Source: Linnemannia schmuckeri (Eukaryota; Mortierellomycota; Mortierellomycetes; Mortierellales; Mortierellaceae). Taken from it: a stretch of 64,000 bases of DNA. The notes under the pieces are model-generated. The model was not told the DNA's origin and searched no databases. It saw nothing but the letters and a program-made list of their open reading frames with translations. The DNA is taken from positions 1,116,001-1,180,000 of the forward strand of contig JANATG010000004.1 of NCBI GenBank assembly GCA_029449235.1, written 5' to 3'. A program made the translations under genes and the position numbers. Below, piece by piece: positions 49,601 through 61,700 of the stretch. Every line of letters starts with the position of its first letter. The stretch's first letter is position 1.

Positions 49601-51385
49601 GATTCGCCCATCTTTGTTACGGATGTTCTGTTGGCCCGTCGCCTTCAGCGTCATGACATGCTGCTCTGGTGGTCTCCATCGAGCAAGCCGGACTTGGGCG
49701 GTCGTGAGGACGATGAGAACCTGTCGGGATCCGAGGAGCTGTCAGATCCAAATATCAGCTCTCCTGGTCACTATGAGACTGTTTGTCTGGAGATGGACAT
49801 GCTTCATCTGGCCGTCAACACACTGCTGCAGTCGAGCCAGATCAACGAGCTGGAAGGCGGAGGCGAAGCAGCTCTCGACGCATCCCACACACTGGACGAT
49901 TACAACTCTGGAAAGGTCTCGAGTGTGATATCGTTTGGAACAGGAATGGCTTCCGTGCAGGCGTTTGCGATGATCAAGGCGATGGTCCGAGGATGGGCAA
50001 TTGAGATGGCCGAGACGCAGGGATTCTTTGCCGAGAGTATGATGGGCCACTTTCACCGGTGGCTGACCAGTCCCAGCTCGAAGCTATATGATCCCTCCAT
50101 GTACGCGCTTGTCCACGGCCTCATGAAGAAAGTATTTTTGCAGCTCGTAGCCGATTTCAAGCGTCTGGGATCCCGTGTTATCTATGGTAACTTCAACAAG
50201 TTGACGGTTGCAACGTCGAAGGCCTCGGTTGGAAATGCCTACGCCTACTGCAGCTGGGTCATTCGTCATCTGCAGGCCAAGCCACTGTTCATGAATATCG
50301 ACCTGATTCCCGTCCACTACTGGGAGCAGCTGCTTTGGATGGACTCTGCTAACTATGGAGGTATCATTTGCCCCAACCCGCACGAGGTTCAAGAACAGGA
50401 CCAGCCCACTCTCCTGACTCAGGTGGATCGACCCATCACTTTGGCCTGGAACATTCAGCAGTATCTACCGATGGCACTCCAAGACGAGTTCGGGAAGACT
50501 GTTGCGGAGTTTATCGACCAGGTTTACAAGTTCACGCACCAGAAGCGTCTGGCCAAGGTTAGCAGCGGTTCTCAGAATGGCGAGACGAACGGCGAGGAGA
50601 AGAACGGTGCAGGCGCAAGCGCGGGAGCAACCAAGATGGACAAGAAGAGTATTGAGGTGGTGTCATTCAAGAAGAAACTTATCTCGCAGCAGATTTCCAG
50701 ACGACTGCTCAAGATCTTCCCCGAGATTATGGCTAAAAGACGTGATTCGCTTAAGGATCCTCAGCTGGCGCTGTTGTATGCCTTCCCTCGCCAACCAGGA
50801 TCTCATCTGCAGCTGTCGAACCCAGCACTGGAGCTGATCAAGTCCCTTGCAGCGGTCTTTAGCATTGACCCGACTGTCGAGCGAGAAGTCCGCGTGATGC
50901 GCAAGAACTTGCTGGATCTGATCGAGATTCGTGAGTTCTCACCCGAGTCCCTCTTCACGAACCCATGCGAAAGCTTTGTGCTTCGAGGGGTAATCTGCTC
51001 ATACTGCAACTACTGCCAGGACCTGGATTTCTGCCGCGATCCTCATCTGCTGCCCAAGATCAAGAAGGATACGGGCGAGGTTGTGCTGGGTGCATGGCGG
51101 TGCCAGGAGTGCAAGGAGGAGTACGATCGTGAGGGGATTGAGGAGTCGATGGTGTCGATTGTTGAGCGAATGGTGGACCAGTATCAGATGCAGGATCTGA
51201 AGTGTGTCAAGTGTCGACGGGTCAAGGCCGACCATCTGGGCGAGTGGTGTGAGTGCTCGGGTCGGTTTGTGACAGTGCTGGGGAGGAACGATTATCTGCG
51301 CAAGATGAGGGTTTTTGAGAACATTGCCGAGTTCTATGGGCTCTCTTTGCTCAAGGAGATTGTCGGGTGGATTCTCGCCAACTAA
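43653..51385 (+). CDS. POL2: DNA polymerase epsilon catalytic subunit
   Basis: Ten exons 43653-43925, 44027-44152, 44257-44352, 44473-44755, 44849-45042, 45147-45257, 45366-45500, 45611-45973, 46066-46338 and 46448-51385 give 2263 residues, normal for the family. The leading-strand replicase is complete. Exonuclease motifs are [28 protein letters not shown] and [13 protein letters not shown]. The CysX Fe-S ligands are in CAACDF...GKECD. Polymerase motif A is [17 protein letters not shown] (about 645), motif [17 protein letters not shown], and motif [10 protein letters not shown] (about 879). The inactive C-terminal polymerase-exonuclease half follows, then the two zinc modules CSYCNYC...CQEC and LKCVKC...CEC. 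The N-terminus has a short Gly/Arg (RGG) patch before the conserved region. Introns are confined to the exonuclease half; the last exon is 4938 bases. Confidence 0.97.
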
Positions 51386-51596
51386 ACTAATAACATTAAT
51401 GAAGAAGATAAGGAAAAAAGAAATGAAAAAGAGAAAAAAATAAAAAAAAAAAAATATGCGTTGATTCACTTTATTTTTTTCTTTTTTTTTGCACAGCCTG
51501 TCATGTCTGTCCTCGCTGATGGTTGTGTGGGTGGTATTACAGCAAACGAAACATATCCTTTTGTTCCAATGCGATTCAGCGAAAAAAAAAAGTGGA

Positions 51597-52721
51597 TTAG
51601 GCGGTGCGGTTATCAAATGGCTTGCGGTATTCGATTCTCTCGACCTTGACCTCGCCATCGATCAATTGGTATACATAGAGCACAACGACCGACCCCTGCA
51701 GATCCATCAAGACGAACGAAGGTGTCACATCCCTATGCCAGAACGAACAGGAAAGAGTTTCGGGTTAATATCAACCCTTAATTCTGTCATCATACTAGCC
51801 ATGGGGAGCTATGATCAAACTGAGCAAAAGCTGCAGAAGAATGAAGTGATGAGAGACGTACTCGATTTGTGGGTGGTAGGCGCCGGTTGCTGATCCTGGA
51901 TTGACAAAGAACTTGCCCTCGTGCTCAAAGGCTTCGAACTTGTGTGTGTGTCCTGTCAGAAGAATGTCGACGTCCATCTGGCGGGCAGTAATGTTGAGAG
52001 ACTCCGTGTCGCCCCAGGGAATGACTTGGTGTCCGTGAACAACTCCAATGCGAATAGGTCCATGGGTAATGATCTTTGACAGAGGCCACGATACGTTCTA
52101 TTGAAGTTTGAAGGATAAGCGAGGTCAGATATGTTTTGGTCCAGTGAGTACAGCTGTTTGGCTTGGCATTCCTTGAAGCTTCGTGGGCAACACACAGGCT
52201 GTGGAGATACAAAATGAGGCTGTAAGCGAGGGAAATCGGGCCAGCACAACTCACCTGGTCATAGTCTCCCCTCACAACTTGGATATCTCCTGCAACAGAT
52301 CTGAGGTAGTCAAAGGTCTCCTTGTCGCAAATATTTCCTGTCGAGATGATTTGCTGAATCTTTCCAGGAACCTACAACAAGTACACACAAAAGACGATTG
52401 AAGTGAATAAGTTGGGAGTCCGTTTGCTCGGTGCATGACATTTGAAGTGAATAAAATCGAATGTGGGTGCTGAACTGCAGCGCATTCAGAATGTCTCTCT
52501 GTGTGTTATGCGGCACTTGAGATTTCTTTTTTTTTTCCTTACAAGCAACTTCTTGAACTTAAGCGGCAGGTCGTGAGCCCTGTTGGGAATGTGAAGGTCG
52601 CCTATTACGAGAACGAGCTACAGGGAGGACGAAAAGGTAAGGATGTTAGTCCTACTGGTATTACTATTGATAGTAGTGGCGTAGATATGTTGGTAACGAG
52701 TTGTAGCAGTGCGCATACCAT
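51597..52721 (-). CDS. VPS29: retromer subunit VPS29
   Basis: Exons (minus) 52721-52719, 52617-52543, 52371-52255, 52097-51862 and 51732-51597 give 188 residues. It has a calcineurin-like phosphoesterase fold: [50 protein letters not shown] and NPGSATGA. The metal-site residues GD-H and GHTH are kept; in retromer the fold serves as a VPS35-binding scaffold rather than an enzyme. It sorts cargo from endosomes to the Golgi. Exon 1 holds only the ATG, followed directly by GTATGC; the next exon starts with CTC. The C-terminus ([10 protein letters not shown]) matches the family end. Confidence 0.93.
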
Positions 52722-54867
52722 GGTGAGGAGTGGGGTGTAGTGATGGAAGTGTGAGAAGAACAACGGCAAACAGCCGCTCTTCTTTTTTTGTGTCAGCCAG
52801 CTGTCAGGCACCTCGCTTCATAGTCTCACATTATCACGTTACCTCATCTGTCTGTGACGTGTTCGATAAACGCGTGCAGGTAATAAGAAAAAATCTCATG
52901 CGCCCTAACAACGTCGCATTGAAGGATTCGTACGTAATCAAGTGCGTGCCTATTATGCGCCAGTAGTGTTTGCAGCAACCTTTAATACATCAAAGGCTGG
53001 GAGCAAACGCGTAAAAATATGCTGACATTAACTCACAACATCGAACATGGGAACTTCTGAATAAGATGAAGGCTTCTTTGTTTATTTTTTGACTACATGC
53101 TCACCCGCCACTCCTTTTAATATTTATATAATGCGCCTTTGAGGACAACAAGATTAACAATAAGGGAGGGAAGAGAGAGGAGTGGGAGTCAAAAATATGG
53201 GGGTTGAATGTAGACAAAGTGTTGCGCGCTCATTTGTTTTTTGTTCTTATTGGGTTTTTGATGGCTTTTCGTACTGGCTATTTACGAGAGGGGTAAAGAA
53301 GAAAAATTTAAACGTATGGAGAGGGAGGCGGTATGTGTTTCTACCCGATGTAGCCAGTGTCTGCGGTTTATTTGTTATTGCGTGGGATCCTTGGTTTATT
53401 GAAGAGGATCAAGGTGTGTCCAGCGATCCTTGGTATTTTAGAAGAAATCTAAACTAAAGGCTTCTTAGTCTTCGCCCTCGAGATAGGCGGCGGGGGCGGT
53501 GTCACTAGCAGCTTCTGGGGTCATCTTTCGTTTGGTACACCTCTCTACGCAAGGAAGGCATGCGGGAACCAGAGTCGACAAGCACTTCTTGAAATTGGCG
53601 CTGTTTAAACGGCAAGGCCTGATCACAAGATCTATTACCGCTTCTTGAAGACAGGGCCCATGCAGGCAACGTTACCTGTAACGCGGGCTCCACGCTTTGG
53701 ATCAGGGTCGGTTCACTTTGCACATTAAGTGATTGAAATGACGGCAAGGGCGCCGACCAAGACAGCAACGATGACTTCCATCGGAGACTTGGTGTATTGA
53801 TCAAAGTCGAAGGTTAATAATAAAAACGAGCGAAGAAAATTTAACGCGAGAACAAGATGAGACAGCTTTTGGGTAGCCTCCCCGGTATGGACTGAACAGA
53901 CTGAAAAATGAAGAACGCTTAGCTTACGAGCTTTGATCAAAGAGAGAGTCGAGTTTGTTAGAAGATACGGGGAAGAGGGAACCGAAGGGGAAGATAAAAG
54001 GTGAAACAAGCGTACACAGGTGGATGGCTTTTGGCTGATATTTATGAGAGCAGTTAAGAAAGAGATGCAATGGAAAATGGAGAGAGAAAAGAAAAAAAGA
54101 AAGAAAGGAGTTGAGGTAGAGGACAAGATAGAGAATAGATCGACGTTGCGATGTCCATCTCATTCTATCTTTCTCTTTGAAAACTTGTTCGAGCTAGATG
54201 GGAAAAAAAGGAGGAAAGAATAGAGACCCTGAAAAGAGAGGCGGCGAGGGAAAAAATATTCATGACTAGACCATCCCCATCTCTAGGTCCCATGCTGCCT
54301 ATATGTTCTCTTATTCCTTAAGCAATTCTCTCATACATCTTCGAGCGAGCTGTACACCATATTTGTCTTTTTTTGTGAAGCAGATCGAGCGAACAAGATT
54401 CGAAAACTAGGCGCTTGCTATCTGTATTTGAGTTTTTTTTCAGTCTAATGCATGTTGCCACCAATTCGTGTCTCCTTTTTTAAGAGAGAGCGACAGCAAT
54501 TGAGCAACCGTGGCGATAGTCTTCCTTGTCGACAATTATCTCCGTCGTGAATAATAGGTAGGATGTTTAGTGTCTATTGCCTTCAAACCTTTGCTAGAAA
54601 TCAGTTGTCTCCGTTATGTCGCCGCAACCTTCACCCCTCCTCTGATGCCCCTGATATTCAATTGTGTCTCTTTTTACTAGATTGTCGAATCGGAAGCTGG
54701 CGAAAAGAATTTTGATAGAAATCGTTAGTTCCTAACATTGATCGGAAATAATGATATAATGTCGTCAACATCTTTAAAGGCTACTGGCGACTAAACCCAT
54801 TCTAGGAAAGAGACAAAATTGACAGCACAACGAAATTATTCCTAATTTAAAATAATCTTCAAACTCA
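52722..54867. other. 2.1 kb intergenic region left of the mobile island
   Basis: Mostly without a clear gene. On minus, 53781-53465 could hold a very small spliced gene: MEVIVAVLVGALAVISIT is membrane-like, and FKKCLSTLVPACLPC with an acidic end precedes a stop at 53465. The two parts do not join in one frame by any donor I can find, so it is not called. The rest is promoter or leader sequence and A/T-rich DNA. Confidence 0.4.
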
Positions 54868-55289
54868 ATTTTACACTAGTCTCGCTTCCATCCCTTCCCT
54901 TTTGTGTGGTCAGGATCCCATCCTGAGCCTTCACGCAGTGAAGGTCTGGGTCATTATCTGGGGTGGTGAAGTGAAGTGCGAAAAATTTTTTCCCGAAAAG
55001 AAAATTATCTTCTTTCATTAAGGGGTTAGACTTTGGTCCGGTAATGCCCACTTACCATTCGATTTCTATTTTTTCTTGCCACATCATCCATCATCATCAC
55101 TCTCTTCACCTCTTACCCGACCATAGTCTAACCCCTTAATGAAAGAAGATAATTTTCTTTTCGGGAAAAAATTTTTCGCACTTCACTTCACCACCCCAGA
55201 TAATGACACAGACCTTCACTGCGTGAAGGCTCAGGATGGGATCCTGACCACACAAAAGGGAAGGGATGGAAGCGAGACTAATTTTACAC
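54868..55289. mobile_element. foldback MITE (Mutator-type) with 9-bp target duplication
   Basis: Two inverted arms of 168 bases (54877-55044 and 55113-55280) are nearly identical, with only a handful of mismatches, and enclose a 68-base spacer. The outer ends read TAGTCTCGC... and ...GCGAGACTA. The element is flanked by a perfect direct repeat ATTTTACAC (54868-54876 and 55281-55289). A 9-base target duplication and very long terminal inverted repeats are typical of Mutator-like elements. The open frames in the arms read the same sequence twice and need not be genes. It inserted 27 bases from the stop of the neighbouring MULE transposase gene. Arm similarity implies recent movement or gene conversion; it has no transposase of its own. 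Confidence 0.92.
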
Positions 55290-55315
55290 AAGCTCATTTG
55301 ACATTATCAACTTAT

Positions 55316-58178
55316 TCACTGGCAAGTTCGACCTGCTTTGACAGTGTTCAAGCCCTTCATCTCAAGAAGAGTACGCTCGAGCCCTGCAATCGTGCTTTGA
55401 AAGTAGGGAAGAGTGCCCTTTCTCCTTTTTATGGCTTTCGCTTCATCGCCCATCATCATTAGCAAAGAAACCATTCTGATCTCACACTCCCTGAACGCAA
55501 CTACTCGCTCACTCTCCCTGGCTTTCCTTGCGGCTTCTTTTTTTTCAGCCCTGGCCTTCTCAAGTTGCAATACAAGTGATGGCGACAACATCGCCTTCAA
55601 CCTGGGAGAAAGTTCGTCGTCGCTGTCATCGCTATCGTCGCTATCTCTGCCATTGTCGGCAGGGATGATTAGATTCGGTGAAGGCATATCACTTCCGTTG
55701 AAACAGATCTTCATGTCATTATAGATCCGTGATACCAAGTACAAATGTTTGCATGGTACGCGGTGATGGACATAACTCATGCAGGAGCAGGAAAGAAGGT
55801 GAGTTGCCTTCGTGTTTGCCGTGACATCGTACTTGATATCTGGTGACCTAAAAGACCTCACCGAGATTTATAATGCAAACGTTATAAAAATGCATTAGAA
55901 GGGAGCTTTATAGATAGCAGCATCAACACTGAGATATACTAGTTACCTTTTTTGTCATCGTTTATCTCTGTGGCCATATTCTTGGTTATATCAACAGGCA
56001 GCTCTAATGCCTTTGCTTTTACACTCCTGTCGTATTCCGAGAGTACTATAGGTTCCAATCCATGCACAACTTTGTAGTGGTGGGTCCTGAAGCCGATATC
56101 GACCATACCTGTTAGTAAATGGATCAGATCATCTCCGCGTAGATCGCGTTCATATCCCAGGTGCTGTCTCTTCAAGGTCTTGTGCCAACTTTCAACGAGA
56201 TTGTTCGTGTTGATATGCTGGCAATCCTGTTGACGTAGAAGAATACGATTAAGTTAGTTCAATTGGTCTGTTGCGTTTGCTAGAAAAGAGAAGTAAAAAA
56301 TGTTAACATCACCATGCCTTACCCCTCGATGGTAAAGGGCCCATCTGACCAGTTTCTCCGGTTTCATCCATCGGCTGTTAATATAGTCGATCATTGCGGT
56401 ATGTATTGCATATGTACATTGAAAGGTGGCCCATTGTTGCTGGAGCTCGGCATCAGAATTTGCATTTCGAATGGCATTCAGCCCCTTTCGCATCTCTTTC
56501 ATGCCTTCCTCCTAAATACCCAAAAAAAGGAGGGCTTAGGAAGGTGGGCACTTTACGGATAGCCCCTTTTGCACAGCACCAGAAATTGCAGATTGTCTTT
56601 TTCACTCACCCCAATCATCCCGACCAATTCGCGTAATTTTCGCTCTCACGCTTGAGCCACATGGAATGAGCAGTAGTAAATTTCCAGTGAAGGAAAAACC
56701 TGCTTTCGCGTTTCGGTCTCCGTGACAGAACAGTCAATCATGAACTTGGTAGCCTGCAAGCCGCAATCTGTTTTGAGCCATGTCAACCATTTTTCTCAAT
56801 AAATGACTGTTGTATAATGGAAACGGGCATTATGGGTATGGATGTCGGACTTGGAAAGGACAAAAAAGAAAAAGAATAATATAAGAGAACCGCACTTACA
56901 TGGATTCAGAGTTGCAAACCATGAACGCAATCGGTATCCCGGAGTGTGCGTCCCGATCCTTGACAAGAATAGTGAACAAGTATGCGGTTCCATGAACTTT
57001 TTTGTTTATAGGGTCTGGTCTCAACGACTTGACTACTCTGTGTGTGGAGTCCATGCACATAATGCCTTTGTTGGTGCCCATAATCTAAAATGGTCAATGA
57101 TTGATTAGGCCCAGTTAGGACCTAAAAATTTCTCAGAAATATTAAATAATAAAAAGAAGCTAACAAGTTCCTCGTACTTGCCCTTAACTGGAATTTAGTA
57201 CACCAAGCAAACACAAAGTGATGCTCAAATTCAGGGAACCATTGATGAACATGGCTCTGCCGCCGCCCTCCTTGATTGAATCAAGCCAGAAGCTTACGCT
57301 AACTGTAGGATCTTGCGACTTTCGAGAATCCTGAATCTTCAGTCGATATTGAGCTTTTCTTACATCTCCGTAAGGCACGTACATGCAAGGAGGTATAGGG
57401 CCTCGGGTTCCTTCTTGCTCGAGCTGTGTGTATAATAACAGTTAGGTTTGAATGCAGTCAGTTACAGTCAAAAAAAAGGGAGGGGAGGAAGGGAAAGGAA
57501 GCAGTCTAGTAATGCAAAAGCAACAAAAAAAAATTTACCTTGTCCATGGTTTCCTTGCTCAAACGCAATCGTGCCTTGATAGCTTTCCAGTCCAAGCCTT
57601 CCAGAGCCCTGGCCTTGATCCAATCAAACTCCTTTTTGGCCATGGGTAGTGATGCTCTCTCTTGTGGTGTATCTCCATGATTATGAACCCGTGAACACAC
57701 CACTCTCACTTTGTCTTGAAGTACGAGCTTCTGCATCCTAATTTCCGCAAGGCAGCCTGTGCCAACAGACTCTCGTTTGATGGCCAGTTCTTTTGGTTTT
57801 CGATATCTTCTGCACCGAAATCGAAAGCTCCAGTCATACTGTCGTCGCCCACCAGAGGCACCGTCAGCTGTTGCGTTGTAAACTGGGAGTATTTCATCAA
57901 AGTCGCGCTTTGTTGGCGTAAGGTCTCTAGTGTTGCTCTCTGAACAATGTTTAAATTGCATAGCGATCCGCTCATTGCGCCAAAACAACCTGTGGTAAGA
58001 GAAAATAAAAAAAACAGACATTTATTAATCATAGTACTTGTACTTGCTCTAGTGATAGAGAGAGTTTTGATGCGACTGCTCAGTTTTTGTACCTGAACTC
58101 TTCACCAGTGAATATTCGCGTCCACTCTCCAACTTCTGGGGGAAAGGAATATGGCTCAACGGGTAGTAACGGGTCGAA
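55316..58178 (-). pseudogene. decayed Mutator-like (MULE) transposase with SWIM zinc finger
   Basis: Exon blocks (minus) are about 58178-58093 (start not found), 57989-57539, 57423-57165 (frame-broken), 57084-56900, 56806-56610 (frame-broken), 56511-56323, 56226-55947 and 55839-55316. MULE features in order: an N-terminal DNA-binding-like region (GEEFR/LFWRNERIAMQF, then C...C...H residues); the catalytic Asp in CMDSTHRVVKSL; a second Asp in WLKTDCGLQATKF; NTNNLVESWHKTLKR; and SWIM CSCMSYVHHRVPCKH. Damage: a TGA codon (56648-56646) where QAWERKL is expected; an extra A in an A5 run (minus, 56794-56790); and two frame changes around 57255 and 57185. It is therefore an inactive copy. Spliceosomal introns remain recognisable, so the family was intron-bearing. 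The pseudogene call rests on frame reading by eye. Confidence 0.8.
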
Positions 58179-58768
58179 ATCTTAAGGCGCAAGGAAGATA
58201 TCCCGCATTCTCAGTCCAGCCATGTTCAGGTGGGATATGGAAAGGGGTTCGCAGTGGGATATATAAGATGAGGAGCGAGAAGGAAGAGCAAAGGAGAAGG
58301 AGGGAGACGGGAAGAGGAAGCAAGGAAGAAGGTAAAGAACGAGTGCGGCAAGGGAGCATGGCAATAAAAGAAAATAAAGTTCAGGAGACAGTTATTCCAC
58401 CCTATTTGCTGGAAAAAAGATCAGCATAGCACTACACATTTTCGTGGTGAGCAATGGTGACAAGAAATACAAAAAAAAAGATAGATTCCCCGCATTGCAG
58501 CCTTAGATTGCATTCATGCGAGATGCATGGTGGCAACAGAGCAAAGAAATCATTGGTTCACTCAGCATGATACGACGATCACAGAGCGAAACAGGACAGT
58601 GGGCGCTATAATACTCTCATTGACCGCCATTATTACGGGAAATAAGCATTTAGGAAGGTAGGCAATAAGGCAGCGACACTTTTAAGCTCTACTCTTGCCA
58701 ATTTCAGCGAACAACACTTCATTTCAATATTCCTTTCTTCCAATCCCAAAAGCGCATGTCCCAGCACC
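58179..58768. other. region between MULE and XPG-Fanzor pseudogenes
   Basis: Divergent 5' flanks of the two broken genes. It includes a TATA-like ATATATAA (about 58258-58265, +) and the short repeat at 58597. No gene seen. Confidence 0.45.
58597..58612 (+). repeat. short repeat CAGTGGGCGCTATAAT, possible element end
   Basis: It recurs as CAGTGGATGCTATAAT at 62505-62520 (direct; 14 of 16 bases) and in inverted form near 62539-62554 (GCGCCCATG end). The copies bracket the XPG-Fanzor pseudogene. CAGTGG is a common DNA-transposon terminus, but no matching target duplication was found. Confidence 0.4.
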
Positions 58769-61700
58769 GTGGGGCTCTTCGGCTGGTTCCCTTTCATTCG
58801 CCGTAAGGGGTACAACCCTGTTTTGCTGTACAACACCATACTCGCCAGCATCCCAACAGCCGGACGACGCCGCTTTGATGTCCTCGGCTCCAGTTGCCGC
58901 ACAATCAGGGATGCCTACTCTAAACATTCTCCGGACGTCGCCAATAGAATCCTGCAAAAGGAAGTGGAGCGATTTGGGAACCATCTCAACATGACGCTAT
59001 ACCTCGATGGTCCACAGGCAGTAGAGAAGCAGAACACGGCCGAGGCACGAAAAGCAGGGAGACTGAAGGCGCTGGACGTTCTTTCGACTAGCATGGACAT
59101 TTTCGAATCACGAATGGAGCCGGGTCAAAGGATCAGGAAACAGCGGTTTATCTCCATCAAGAAGAACTTTGCTTCGGCGTTCTATTGATCCTTGTCGAAT
59201 CGGCAACAGGTTGCGGAGTCCATGAGAGGTATCGGCTGGACTGTTATTCTTTGCGATACAGAGACAGATGTTGCTATCGCCCAAGATGCCCAGCTAGGGG
59301 ACATTATAATCTCCTCGGACAGTGACATGATGGCCTACGCATCTGTCCAAACACTTTGGCGACCTGTCTCATGGAATGTCGTTCTTGCCTACTATATGCC
59401 GGACGTCCTCAAGACTATCGAATTCAGCTGAAACCAGCTCACTGCACTGGCCATCGTCTCGAGAAATGACTATCAGAGGAACATCTACTCCCTTGGTCCG
59501 GCAACCAACTTTTCCATCATCAAGGCCATTGGGCACAGACCAGGTATAGTTTTTCGAGACCTCGTGTCGGCGTACCTACAGAATGGCAAGGTCGTAACAA
59601 GGAACACGCAGCAGGAGACCTTTGAAACCTCCATGAGAGTGTTTGTCGACCAGCTACAGACTCGGATTGAATCTGTAGTAGTTCAGACTCCTTCTCAAAT
59701 TGTCTTTGATGCATGTCATCATCGTTTCGATAATCTGATTCAGAGATACGATCCCTGGAAGCAAACGCAAGGAATTAGGCCCAGGTAATTTGATAGGATG
59801 TTTTTAGCTTTTTCGTTCGCTTTTTCGTATTGATGTGTATCTTATCATTTATTATATTTGTTTTGATATAGGTCTTCCCAAGAAAACATTGTTCGAGTGC
59901 GGAAGTCTCGGTCTTTCAATCGGTACAGAACCGTGGAATCACCCATTCTGGTCTCAGGATCGTCTCTGCCACAAGCAGCCCCAGTCCCACAGGAACACGG
60001 CACACCTTCGGTTGCAGTACAACAGGACAACGGTCATCCACCTCTCAACAGGACCAGAATCCCCCGAGCAATCAGAATAACAACGACATCGACGACAAAG
60101 AGGAAACAGATTCAGATCGTTTTCTCCGGTCCTTCCTCACGTTTTGTATTCGGGAAACTATCCCCAAATAAGGGGCAAAACAGTCGAAAGCCTTACCGAG
60201 AACACTGGAATTATCCCCACAGTCAACACCCTCATCAGCTGGCTTGTCGACCGAAAGTTATACCACCCACCTCGGTCGCGCGGCGAGATCGATGTTCACA
60301 TGCCCTTTACTCCTAACTTCTTGGTGCGATCGGTGTCTGGCCAACTAGCCTTGAAACTCAAGAAAATCTACAGGAATGGAACGTTTGATCTCTACAAGAA
60401 GGTATGCATTGAAGTGTTTTTTTTCCCCTGTCGCTAATATGTTTTCAAATTCTTATCTTCAAAAAAAAAAAAAATACAAAATTTCTAATGATTGTTTTCT
60501 TTCATTATAGGCTGAGGCTATGAAGAAGAAAGGGATCATGGGAGCGACCGTCGACACCAGATTCGAGAAGGTGTTTCAGCGGCTGAGAACTTTCTCCGCC
60601 TTAACAAACTCACCAACAACAGCCGCAAGATCGCTCCATTCACCACTTCCCAGCAACCTTTTATGTCGTTCTCCGAACAGGAGCTTGCCTCATTCTTTTG
60701 GAGGCGGAAGTTGTTAAGGGAGAGACTGGAAGAGTTGGCTCTTCAGGATCATACGCGCATGACGTCAACGAGCGATCTCGACACATGGATTGGTGGGAAA
60801 GAGTCCGGATACATCATAAAGCACTTCATCTGTGACGTGGCGCCCCAAAGACTAACGAGTCGCCAGAAGAGAAAGGCGGGGCACCGAGCTGCTGTCAAGT
60901 TGTTGTCATTGAGCGAGATCGGAGCTCACCTGAATGTTGTCAAGGACAAGAACCTCGACCCGTTGAAATATGCGTTGAACCGCGATAAACGAGGATACGT
61001 GTTGAGGGGCTCTATTAGGACAGATGGCTTCCGTGTACAGCTTCTCGCCTTTAAGCTGCGGGAACTGCAGGATGTTCGTTATCGGCGACTGTCAGTGGAC
61101 CGTCTGCCTGAGAGGCTGACATCCACGGTGGGAGGTACAGATTACTACCTCCAGGAGATCCGGAACGTCATCACCAGCAAGGAGGACATTGAGCGATACT
61201 GGCCCAGGAAAACTATCGAGGACATCAGGACCCTGACCTTAGATGGTGGGCAGGCTTGCATCTTTGGAGCATTCGCGCATCTGCCCGCCGAGTTGTCAAC
61301 CAAGTCTAAAGGCAAGGAGCCTGTCAAGAACGATTTGCCTATGGACGGCGTCATTGTCACCAACCAACAGCCAGCAGTCGGAGCCGTTGTTCAAGAGCCA
61401 TCACTCCCCACCACAGCACAAGAATCAACAACGAGCGCGCCCGGGCTATCGCCAAGGCCAGTATTCTATAATCTCGTTGTCAAGAGCAAAGCGGTCTACC
61501 AGCCTAACTTTCGGTTCCGGAGGTAGTTGGAGAACGAAAAGAAGGTGATCCCGGATGATGAGGACGAGTCAATCCTTGACATTGAGACCAGATTGCCTCC
61601 TCTCAAAGGACAAGAGGCGAGTGTCGTCAACTACATCAAGGAGCTCGAGTCAGTTGAGACACGTTTACAGGAGTTCTATTCTGGAGGGGACAATCGATAT

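Noticed and set aside
53465..53781. possible tiny membrane/Cys-rich gene on minus
   Set aside because: The two suggestive peptides cannot be joined in one frame with a credible donor, and no family is recognised.
54842..55462. open frames of 69 and 107 residues sharing MKEDNFLFGKK
   Set aside because: They are the same MITE arm read from both ends and lack any gene context.
57170..57310. an intron (GTAAGC...TTCCAG) in place of the frame breaks in the MULE transposase
   Set aside because: The phases do not match, and the proposed intron contains transposase-like coding sequence such as HHFVFAWCTKFQ.
58100..58640. a second copy of the MITE arm acting as the far terminal repeat of the MULE
   Set aside because: No similarity to the arm sequence was found on that side.
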